A stretch of 44,874 nucleotides of DNA, taken from an uncultured Eubacteriales bacterium (GTDB taxonomy: Bacteria > Bacillota > Clostridia > Christensenellales > Borkfalkiaceae). Below the pieces are notes generated by a model, which saw only the letters and a program-made list of their open reading frames with translations, had not been told where the DNA came from and searched no databases. Below, piece after piece: positions 15,156 to 22,408 of this stretch (the stretch's first letter is position 1; every line of letters starts with the position of its first letter). The stretch is taken from contig UQPN01000019.1 of assembly GCA_900542935.1 (NCBI GenBank), positions 1 to 44,874 of the forward strand, in the 5' to 3' direction. Position numbers and translations under genes: made by a program.

Positions 15156-16586
15156 ATGAGAAAATTCGATACCAAAGTGCAACATTTAAAGTACAAAGTT
15201 CTGCGCGAAGTTGCGCGCGAAGCGTGGGCGGGCAGACTTGCGCAAACCGCGATCGACATCCCCAAAACCATCGTTCCCGGCAAAATTCCCACGATGCGTT
15301 GCTGCGTTTATAAGGAACGCGCGATTCTGGCGGAGCGCGTGCGCATCGCCATGGGACTGGATAACGATAAGCCGAACGTCATCGAAGTTATCGATATCGC
15401 GTGCGACGAATGCCCGATGGGCGGTTACGAAGTAACCAACTCCTGCCGCGGTTGCCTCGCGCACCGTTGCGAGGACGTATGCCGTTTCGGCGCGATTACG
15501 TTCGACGAAAATCACGTGGCGCACATCGATAAAACGAAGTGCAAGGAATGCGGCGCCTGCGCGAAAGTGTGCCCTTACAGTGCGATTCACGATTACAAGC
15601 GTCCGTGCGAAACGGCGTGCAAAGTGAAAGCCATTTCGATGGGCGATGAAAAACAGGCGTGCATCAATAACGATAAATGTATCGCGTGCGGCGCGTGCGT
15701 TTATCAGTGCCCCTTCGGCGCCATTACCGATAAGTCGTTTATTCTGGACGTGATCGATATGATCAAGGGCAGCGAAAACAATACGAAGTACAAGGTGTAC
15801 GCCGTGGTGGCTCCGTCTATTTCCAGCCAGTTCACGTACGCGAAGCTCGGTCAGGTGATTACGGGCTTGAAACAACTCGGCTTCTACACCGTGATCGAAG
15901 CGGCGCTCGGCGCGGATATGGTGGCGCAGGCGGAATCGAAAGAGCTTGCCGAAAAAGGCTTCTTAACCAGCAGCTGCTGCCCGGCGTTCGTATCGTATAT
16001 TCAGAAGAATTTCCCGCAGCTGCTGCCTTATGTATCGCACAATCTTTCGCCTATGGGCGCCATTTCCAAATATATCAAAGAACACGAAGCTCCCTGCAAA
16101 GTGGTGTTCATCGGTCCCTGCACGGCAAAGAAAGCCGAAGTGCAGAAAGAGGGCGTAAAGGAATACGTGGACGCGGCGATGACGTTCGAAGAGCTGCAGG
16201 CGCTGTTCGACAGCCGCGATATCGATATCACTACTCTTCCCGAAGGCGTGCTGGATAACGCTTCGTATTTCGGCAGAATTTTCGCACGTTGCGGCGGACT
16301 TTCCGACGCCGTTGCGGAAGGGCTGAAAGAGCAGGGGCTTACGGATTTCGCGCTGAAAGCCTGCTCCTGCGACGGCATCGAAGCTTGCAAAATCGCGCTG
16401 CTGAAAAAGAGCAAAAACCTGCTGGACGCCAACTTCATCGAAGGCATGGCGTGTGTGGGCGGCTGTATCGGCGGCGCCGGGTGCCTGACGCACGGCGAAA
16501 AGAACAAAGCCGAAGTGGATAAATACGGTATGCAGGCGTACGAAAAGACGATTTCCGACGCCGTTTCCATGCTGAAAAACATTTAA
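15156..16586 (+). CDS. [FeFe] hydrogenase with ferredoxin-type N-terminus (HfsD/HydA-like)
   Basis: The 476-residue enzyme is expected to reduce protons or oxidise H2. After a helical start it has cysteine-rich [4Fe-4S] ferredoxin modules, including CKECGACAKVCP and CIACGACVYQCP. The H-cluster domain has all three motifs: TSSCCPAF (C274, C275), GPCTAKKAE (C322) and EGMACVGGCIGG (C433, C437). No NuoF-like or NuoE-like HydB/HydC gene is present, so a bifurcating trimer is not indicated. The ATG at 15156 follows AAGGAAG; the longer frame from 15075 overlaps the phosphatase gene. The small 2Fe-2S proteins upstream are candidate partners. Maturases HydE, HydF and HydG are not in the window. A terminator follows. 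Confidence 0.94.
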   Translation: MRKFDTKVQHLKYKVLREVAREAWAGRLAQTAIDIPKTIVPGKIPTMRCCVYKERAILAERVRIAMGLDNDKPNVIEVIDIACDECPMGGYEVTNSCRGCLAHRCEDVCRFGAITFDENHVAHIDKTKCKECGACAKVCPYSAIHDYKRPCETACKVKAISMGDEKQACINNDKCIACGACVYQCPFGAITDKSFILDVIDMIKGSENNTKYKVYAVVAPSISSQFTYAKLGQVITGLKQLGFYTVIEAALGADMVAQAESKELAEKGFLTSSCCPAFVSYIQKNFPQLLPYVSHNLSPMGAISKYIKEHEAPCKVVFIGPCTAKKAEVQKEGVKEYVDAAMTFEELQALFDSRDIDITTLPEGVLDNASYFGRIFARCGGLSDAVAEGLKEQGLTDFALKACSCDGIEACKIALLKKSKNLLDANFIEGMACVGGCIGGAGCLTHGEKNKAEVDKYGMQAYEKTISDAVSMLKNI

Positions 16587-16596
16587 CCGTTTTCAA

Positions 16597-16631
16597 AAAC
16601 CCTTTGCCCTGCCGCAAGGGGTTTACTTTTT
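16597..16631 (+). terminator. Terminator of the hydrogenase operon
   Basis: An 11-bp stem (AAACCCTTTGC, 16597-16607, with GCAAGGGGTTT, 16614-16624, one G-U pair) is followed by AC and five T residues. The T-run is slightly displaced, so termination may be incomplete. Confidence 0.75.
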
Positions 16632-16662
16632 CCGTTTTTACAAAACAAACGTTCGTATTTTC

Positions 16663-16691
16663 TTGATTTTTCCGCAAGCGTATGATATAAT
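16663..16691 (+). promoter_or_regulatory. Promoter of the helicase-sbcDC unit
   Basis: TTGATT (16663-16668), a 17-bp spacer and consensus TATAAT (16686-16691). The ribosome binding site GGAGG (16714-16718) and ATG (16726) follow. Confidence 0.82.
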
Positions 16692-16725
16692 GATATCGTT
16701 CGTATCAAAAATCGGAGGCGCGGCG

Positions 16726-18084
16726 ATGCCCAAAGAACAAAAGCAAAGAAAAATTGCAGAAAAAACTCCGTCGGCACCCCGTTCCGCGCCTTTGATCACC
16801 GAGGCGGCGCCTGCGGCGAAAGCGAAAGAAGAAACGTGCGCGCGGTCGCTCACCGAAGGGCAGCGCGCCGCGGAGGAGGCGATTTCGCAGTGGTTTTTCA
16901 ACGAAGCGCGGCAGATTTTCGTGCTTTCCGGATACGCGGGCACGGGCAAAACGTTTCTCATCACCCACGCGGTGAAATACGCGTTGAATCTGCAGCCGGG
17001 CGAAGAGGCGATGTTTGTGGCGCCCACGGGCAAAGCCGCGGCGGTACTGGTGAGAAACGGCACGCCCGCGGGCACGGTACATTCGTTGATTTATACCATC
17101 GACGAGAACGATTTCGACGTAGACGAAAACGGTGAAATCATCCGCCCCGATCGCCCGCGTTTCGTGCGGCGCGAAAAAATCGACGAAAAAATAAAACTGA
17201 TTATCATCGACGAAGCTTCGATGGTGGACGAAACGCTTCTGAACGACGTTCTGGCGTTCGGCGTGAAATGCCTGTTCTGCGGCGATAAAGCGCAGCTTCC
17301 GCCCGTGCGCGGCGAAAATATCGTGTTATCGCACGTGGATTACGCGCTGACGGAAATCGTGCGGCAGGCGGCGGATAACCCGATTCTGGCGGTGGCGCAC
17401 GCCGCGCGGGAAGGCAGGTATCTTCCGTACGGCAATTACGGCGGAAAAGTGCTGATTGTGCCGCGCGCGCAGTTCACGGGCGAAAAGCGCGAAAAATTTC
17501 TTCTCGCCGCCGATCAGGTGATCTGCGGCAAAAACACCACGAGAAACGCTTTGAACGAGGAAATCCGCGGCTATAAGGAATACGACGGTTTGCTGCCTCA
17601 GGACGGCGAAAAGCTGGTGTGTACGCTGAACGACTGGGAAAAGCCGCTGGATAAAAGCAACAAATTTTTCCTTGTGAACGGCGTCATCGGCTTTGCCGAA
17701 AACGTGCGGCGCGAGGGTAAAGGGCTTGCTTCCATGGATTTTTATCCGGACTTTCTTGCGGGCAGCGTGCGCGTGCCGTTCGATACGGGCATTTTCAGAA
17801 GCGGCGACTACCGTTATTTTTACGGCGATCGCGCGATGGAGTTTTCCGACGGCACGTTTGCGCACGAAGCGGATTTCCGCGCGCTTGCCAAGAAGAAAAT
17901 CGTGCGGGACGAACCCGTGTGCCGCTTCGAATTCGCCTACGCCGTTACCTGCCACAAAGCGCAGGGTTCCGAATTCGATTACGTCATCGTGTTCGACGAA
18001 TCTTACGTGTTCGGCGAAGAGCGGCGGCGCTGGCTGTATACGGCGGTAACCCGCGCGAAAGAAAAGCTGCTTATCGTGCGCTGA
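16726..18084 (+). CDS. RecD2/Dda-like SF1B DNA helicase
   Basis: The 452-residue protein is a superfamily 1B 5'-3' helicase. Residues 1-45 are a basic, Ala- and Lys-rich tail. The motor follows: Walker A GYAGTGKT (G69-T76), Walker B IIIDEAS (D162, E163), FCGDKAQLPPV (motif III), and the C-terminal UvrD-like CHKAQGSEF (C409-) and YTAVTRAKEKLLIV (motif VI). It lacks the long N-terminal domain of full RecD2, so it is closer to phage Dda-type helicases in size. The ATG at 16726 is set by GGAGG at 7-bp spacing; the open frame starting at 16663 begins within the promoter. The repair nuclease genes sbcD and sbcC follow 33 bp downstream and are probably cotranscribed. Confidence 0.88.
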   Translation: MPKEQKQRKIAEKTPSAPRSAPLITEAAPAAKAKEETCARSLTEGQRAAEEAISQWFFNEARQIFVLSGYAGTGKTFLITHAVKYALNLQPGEEAMFVAPTGKAAAVLVRNGTPAGTVHSLIYTIDENDFDVDENGEIIRPDRPRFVRREKIDEKIKLIIIDEASMVDETLLNDVLAFGVKCLFCGDKAQLPPVRGENIVLSHVDYALTEIVRQAADNPILAVAHAAREGRYLPYGNYGGKVLIVPRAQFTGEKREKFLLAADQVICGKNTTRNALNEEIRGYKEYDGLLPQDGEKLVCTLNDWEKPLDKSNKFFLVNGVIGFAENVRREGKGLASMDFYPDFLAGSVRVPFDTGIFRSGDYRYFYGDRAMEFSDGTFAHEADFRALAKKKIVRDEPVCRFEFAYAVTCHKAQGSEFDYVIVFDESYVFGEERRRWLYTAVTRAKEKLLIVR

Positions 18085-18117
18085 GCCGCGCGGAAATAAC
18101 AACGTGAGGGAAGAAAA

Positions 18118-19266
18118 ATGAAGTTGATCCATTTATCCGATCTGCATCTCGGCAAACGCGTAAACGAATTTCCGATGCTTGCCGATCAGAGGTTTATTCT
18201 TGCGCAGATTCTGCAAATCATCGACGGCGAGCGCCCGGACGGCGTTCTGATTGCGGGCGACGTATACGATAAATCGGTGCCTCCCGTAGAGGCGGTAGAG
18301 CTGTTCGACGATTTTCTTGTGAAACTGGCGGAAAGAAAAATTCCCGCGTTCGTCATCGGCGGCAATCACGATTCGCCGGAACGTCTGGCGTTCTGCAACC
18401 GCCTGATCGACGCAAGCGGCATTCACATTTCTCCCGCCTACACGGGCGCCGTGCAGCCGCTCACCCTTTCAGACGAATACGGAAAGATCAACCTTTATAT
18501 GCTGCCTTTCGTCAAGCCTGCCAACGTGCGTCGTTTCTTCCCGGACGAGCCGATCGAATCGTATACCGACGCGTTGCGCACGGCGATCGACGGCATGCAC
18601 GTGAATTTCGCGGAGCGCAACGTGCTCGTCACGCACCAGTTCGTTACGGGCGCCGCGCGGTGCGATTCCGAAGAAATCTCCGTCGGCGGCACGGATAACG
18701 TGGATTCGTCCGTCTTCGACGGCTTCGATTACGTGGCGCTGGGGCATATTCACGGCGCGCAGAACGTATCGTCGCAGCGGGTAAGATATTGCGGCACGCC
18801 GCTCAAATACTCGTTTTCGGAAGCGAATCAGCAAAAATCCGTTACTGTGGCGGAACTGAAAGAAAAAGGCTTGCTTACCGTTCGTACGGTGCCGCTCGTT
18901 CCGCTGCACGAAATGAGCGAAGTCAGGGGCACGTACGAAGAAATCGCCGCCCGCAGCTTTTACGAAAACACGTCGTATCCCGCCGATTATCTGCACGTTA
19001 CGCTTACCGACGAAACGGACGTCCCGGAAGCTATGGCGAAGCTCAGGATTATTTACCGCAATTTAATGACGATTTCCTACGATAACGCGCGCACGCGCAG
19101 CCGCACGAATTTGGGCGCCGCGACGGAAGCGGAAAAGAAAACGCCGCTGGAATTGTTTGCGGAATTTTACGAAAAACAGAACGGCGCGCCGATGAACGAA
19201 GAACAAACCGCGTTCGTGCAAAAACTCATCGAACGGGACGGGGAGGAGAATGTATGCGACCGATAA
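18118..19266 (+). CDS. sbcD: Exonuclease SbcCD, nuclease subunit SbcD (Mre11-like)
   Basis: The 382-residue Mre11-type nuclease works with SbcC to cut DNA hairpins and process ends. Metal-binding phosphoesterase motifs are clear: SDLHLG (D8, H10), AGDVYD (D48), GGNHDSPER (N83, H84, D85), VTHQF and GHIHG (H210, H212). The C-terminal part is the capping domain that docks on SbcC. The start follows GAGGG (18108-18112). Its 3' end overlaps sbcC by 13 bp, as in many bacteria, so the subunits are made together. The palindrome-rich DNA at the left end of the window is the type of substrate this complex acts on, though the link is only contextual. Confidence 0.96.
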   Translation: MKLIHLSDLHLGKRVNEFPMLADQRFILAQILQIIDGERPDGVLIAGDVYDKSVPPVEAVELFDDFLVKLAERKIPAFVIGGNHDSPERLAFCNRLIDASGIHISPAYTGAVQPLTLSDEYGKINLYMLPFVKPANVRRFFPDEPIESYTDALRTAIDGMHVNFAERNVLVTHQFVTGAARCDSEEISVGGTDNVDSSVFDGFDYVALGHIHGAQNVSSQRVRYCGTPLKYSFSEANQQKSVTVAELKEKGLLTVRTVPLVPLHEMSEVRGTYEEIAARSFYENTSYPADYLHVTLTDETDVPEAMAKLRIIYRNLMTISYDNARTRSRTNLGAATEAEKKTPLELFAEFYEKQNGAPMNEEQTAFVQKLIERDGEENVCDR

Positions 19267-22019
19267 AATTAACGATGTCCGCGTTCGGTCCGTACGCGGG
19301 GAAAACGGTGCTGGAACTCGATAAACTCGGCGCAAGCGGCTTGTATCTGATTACGGGCGATACGGGCGCGGGTAAAACCACGATTTTCGACGCGATTGCG
19401 TTCGCGTTGTACGGGCAGCCGAGCGGCGATAACCGAGAAACGGGCATGTTCCGCTCGCAGTACGCCGACGCGGCAACGCCTACGTTTGCGGAACTGGTGT
19501 TCGCTTATCGCGGCGAAACGTATACCGTCCGCCGCAATCCGGAATACGATCGGCTGAAAACGCGCGGCGAGGGCACAACTACCGAAAAAGCGGACGCGGA
19601 GCTTGTTTACCCGGACGGGCGCGTGATTACCAAAGTAAAAGAAGTGGACAGGGCGATTGCGGAGATTATGGGCATAGACCGCAACCAGTTTTCGCAGATT
19701 GCGATGATTGCGCAGGGCGATTTTTTAAAACTGCTGCTTGCTTCCACCGACGAGCGGAAAAAAATTTTTCAGAAGCTTTTCAACACGCAGAGTTTTTCCC
19801 GCCTGCAAAAGTCGCTGAAAACGGCGGCGGACGAACTCGGCGGCGCGTGCAAGGCGGCGGAGGACAGCATACGGCAGTACGTCGGGGGGATTGTCTGCGG
19901 CGGAGAAAGCGCGTTTGCGGGCACGCTGGAGCAGGCTAAAACAAGCGGCATGCCTGTTTCGGAAATCATCCCGCTGCTGGAACGGCTGAATGCGGAGGAC
20001 GAGGAAACGGAAAAATCGCTTGCCGGAAAAATCGCCGCCGCGGAAAAGGAACTCATCGAAATCGAAAAACGGCTTGCGCGGGCGGATGAGCGGCGGAAAT
20101 CGGAATTCGCCTTAAAAGAAGCAAGCGACAATCTCGCGGCGGAAAGCGCGGAAAATCAGTCGCTTTCCAAGGCGGAAGAGGAGGCGAAAAAGCGCGCGGG
20201 CGAAGCGGAGGAATACGGAAAAACCGCGGCGAAACTGAACGCGGAACTGCCGCGCTACCGCGAGCGCGCGCAGGCGGCGGCAAACTGCGCGAAGCTTTCC
20301 GCGGAAATTCAAAAGGGCAAAGAGAGGCTGGAAAAGGGCGAAAAATACGTGCAAAATCTCGAAGCCGATTTGCTGAATAAAAAGGAAGAGCTGAAATCGT
20401 TGCAGAACGCCGCGGCGGAAAAAGCGGAGCTCGATTCGGCGCGCAATGCCGCGGAAGAAAAAAACAAGACGTTAAACGATTTACGTACCGCTCTGCGGGA
20501 AATCGCAGAGGCAGAGGTAAAATTAACGCGCGCGCAGGAAGATTTCAAGGCAAAATTTTCCGCCGCCGAAGAGAGAAGAAAGAAGTTCGAAGCGGGCAAC
20601 GCGGCGTATTTAAGCGCGCAGGCGGGCATTCTGGCGGAAACGCTGAAAGAAGGCGAACCGTGCCCCGTGTGCGGCGCGGTAAATCACCCGAAAAAAGCGT
20701 GTAAGCCCGAAGCAGCGCCTACCAAAGAAACGCTCGATTTTATGGATACGGCGTGCAAAAACGCCGAAAAAGCGGCAAACGTCGCCAGCGAAGAAGCGGG
20801 CAAGAAAAACGCCGTTTTAAGAGAGAAAAAAGCGGCGGCGGAAATAAAGGCGAAGCAGACGTTCGGCACGCAAAACTTCGATGAAATCGCGCCCGCGCTG
20901 CAACGTGCCTTGCGTGAAAACGGAGAAACGCTGCAAACGCTTTCGGCGCAAATTTCCGCCGCGGAAGCTAAAATCAAACAAAAAAATACCGTTGAAACGC
21001 AAATCGAAACCGCCGAAAAAAATTTACGCAGTTATCAGGACGAAATCGCTAAAATCAACGTACGGGTGGCGGGAAACAACGCTTCTCTCGCAGAGAATCA
21101 AAAGCGCGTGGACGAATTGAACGGCGCGCTGCAATTCGCTTCGGAGGAGGAAGCGCGCGCGGCGACGGAAGCGGCGGAAAAGAAAAAAAAGGAAATCGAA
21201 GCCGCCGTCGAAGCGGCGGAAAAAGCCCGGCGGGAAAGCGATACGAAAATCGCCGGGTATAAAGCGGCTATCGAAACGGCGAAGAAAAATCTTGCGGATA
21301 AAACGGAAACGGACGAAAAAGCGGAAACAGCGCGGCGCGCTGCGCTTTCGGCGGAAAAAATACAGCTCGACGAACGGAAAAAAGCGGTGGCGATACGCCT
21401 CGGCGCCAACGAAACCGCGCTGAAAAACATCCGCGAAAAAAGCGGCGTCGTTGCGGAAACCGAACGGAAATGGCGCTTTGTAAGAAACCTTTCCGATACG
21501 GCAAACGGCACGCTCGGCGGCAAAGAAAAAGTAATGCTGGAAACATACGTGCAGGCGCATTATTTCGACAGAATCGTAAACCGCGCCAACGTGCGTTTTA
21601 TGGTCATGTCCGGCGGACAGTACGAACTGAAACGCAGCGAAACCGCGGAGGACAAAAAAAGCCAGAGCGGACTCGATTTAAACGTCGTCGATCATTACAA
21701 CGGCAGCGAGCGCAGCGTTAAAACGCTTTCGGGCGGCGAGGCGTTCAAAGCTTCGTTGTCGCTCGCGCTGGGTTTGTCCGATGAAATTCAGTCGTCGGCG
21801 GGCGGCATCCGGCTGGATACGATGTTTGTGGACGAAGGGTTCGGCTCGCTGGACGAAGAATCGCTTGCGCAGGCGATGAAAGCGCTTTCTTCGTTGTCGG
21901 AAGGGGAAAGGCTGGTAGGTATCATTTCGCACGTATCCGAGCTGAAAGAAAAAATCGATAAACAAATCGTCGTTACAAAAATGCCGTCCGGCGGCAGCAA
22001 AGCCGAAATCCGCGTATGA
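19254..22019 (+). CDS. sbcC: Exonuclease SbcCD, ATPase subunit SbcC (Rad50-like)
   Basis: The 921-residue SMC-like ATPase has Walker A GDTGAGKTT (G35-T43), long coiled coils rich in Glu, Lys and Ala on both sides of a zinc hook CPVCG (C470, C473), the ABC signature LSGGE (from L825) and Walker B with D860/E861 (MFVDEGFGSLD). It pairs with SbcD, dimerises through the hook and opens DNA ends or hairpins for cleavage. At 921 residues it is somewhat shorter than the roughly 1050 of E. coli SbcC, because the coiled coil is shorter. The start ATG lies within the sbcD 3' end and is preceded by GGGGAGGAG. An intrinsic terminator follows 15 bp after the stop codon. Confidence 0.96.
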   Translation: MRPIKLTMSAFGPYAGKTVLELDKLGASGLYLITGDTGAGKTTIFDAIAFALYGQPSGDNRETGMFRSQYADAATPTFAELVFAYRGETYTVRRNPEYDRLKTRGEGTTTEKADAELVYPDGRVITKVKEVDRAIAEIMGIDRNQFSQIAMIAQGDFLKLLLASTDERKKIFQKLFNTQSFSRLQKSLKTAADELGGACKAAEDSIRQYVGGIVCGGESAFAGTLEQAKTSGMPVSEIIPLLERLNAEDEETEKSLAGKIAAAEKELIEIEKRLARADERRKSEFALKEASDNLAAESAENQSLSKAEEEAKKRAGEAEEYGKTAAKLNAELPRYRERAQAAANCAKLSAEIQKGKERLEKGEKYVQNLEADLLNKKEELKSLQNAAAEKAELDSARNAAEEKNKTLNDLRTALREIAEAEVKLTRAQEDFKAKFSAAEERRKKFEAGNAAYLSAQAGILAETLKEGEPCPVCGAVNHPKKACKPEAAPTKETLDFMDTACKNAEKAANVASEEAGKKNAVLREKKAAAEIKAKQTFGTQNFDEIAPALQRALRENGETLQTLSAQISAAEAKIKQKNTVETQIETAEKNLRSYQDEIAKINVRVAGNNASLAENQKRVDELNGALQFASEEEARAATEAAEKKKKEIEAAVEAAEKARRESDTKIAGYKAAIETAKKNLADKTETDEKAETARRAALSAEKIQLDERKKAVAIRLGANETALKNIREKSGVVAETERKWRFVRNLSDTANGTLGGKEKVMLETYVQAHYFDRIVNRANVRFMVMSGGQYELKRSETAEDKKSQSGLDLNVVDHYNGSERSVKTLSGGEAFKASLSLALGLSDEIQSSAGGIRLDTMFVDEGFGSLDEESLAQAMKALSSLSEGERLVGIISHVSELKEKIDKQIVVTKMPSGGSKAEIRV

Positions 22020-22034
22020 TTTCGGCGATAAAAC

Positions 22035-22076
22035 AAAAAAATCGTCCGGGTAAATCTGTTCCGGACGATTTTTTTT
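22035..22076 (+). terminator. Intrinsic terminator after sbcC
   Basis: ATCGTCCGG (22041-22049) pairs with CCGGACGAT (22061-22069), extended by six A and matching T residues. The T-run reaches 22076. The extended A/T arms would also serve a minus-strand transcript. Confidence 0.93.
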
Positions 22077-22097
22077 GCAGAATGAGAAGGAGGGCAA

Positions 22098-22193
22098 ATG
22101 GAAGATATTCTGAAACTATTGCGAAAATTATCCGCCGAAGAAAAAGCCGCTTTTTTTTTGCTTTTCGTTAAAATGGTCGACCTGATTGTGTAA
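22098..22193 (+). CDS. Possible 31-residue hydrophobic small protein
   Basis: An ATG at 22098 opens a 31-codon frame ending in TAA. The product begins MEDILKLLRKLSAEEK, is amphipathic in its first half and ends in a hydrophobic stretch (AAFFLLFVKMVDLIV). AAGGAGGG lies 3 bp before the ATG, strong in sequence but closer than usual. It lies just after the sbcC terminator and has no clear promoter of its own. Similar short Leu-rich peptides occur in Clostridia, but I do not recognise a named family. A single transmembrane or membrane-surface peptide would fit; chance is also possible. Confidence 0.4.
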   Translation: MEDILKLLRKLSAEEKAAFFLLFVKMVDLIV

Positions 22194-22408
22194 ATTACAA
22201 CGCTTACTTCTTTCAATGCAATTTTTTCGTTTTACGTTGAGGTTAATTTTTTTTGAGTACGTTTCTATCGCGCCGCAATAAAAGAATAGCATAAAAAAAT
22301 AAAAAAGTGCTTTATTTCGCCGCGCCGTGTATTGTATAATAAAAAATACAAAAAGGGGCGTTTTGGGCGAAAGCGCAAAGACGTACGGAAGCAGACAGGA
22401 ACGATCAT
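22194..22408. other. AT-rich intergenic region before the GH78 gene
   Basis: There are 215 bp with no coding potential. The only signal is a promoter-like pair near 22312-22340. Composition is clearly more AT-rich than the flanking genes. It marks the border between the DNA-repair genes and the carbohydrate region. Confidence 0.6.
22312..22340 (+). promoter_or_regulatory. Possible promoter of the GH78 gene
   Basis: A consensus TATAAT (22335-22340) with a poor -35 (TTATTT, 22312-22317) at 17 bp. The weak -35 suggests an activator is needed; the nearby AraC-family regulator is a candidate. Confidence 0.5.

Noticed and set aside
12285..16586. Electron-bifurcating hydrogenase (HydABC)
   Set aside because: No NuoF-like flavoprotein subunit is present; the 2Fe-2S proteins are stand-alone and the PAS and phosphatase genes point to a sensory locus.
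16663..16725. Longer start for the helicase
   Set aside because: The extra codons coincide with the -35 and -10 boxes; GGAGG supports the ATG at 16726.
22020..22408. tRNA gene or riboswitch in the gap
   Set aside because: Beyond the sbcC terminator, no cloverleaf, T-box or known riboswitch pattern could be found by eye.
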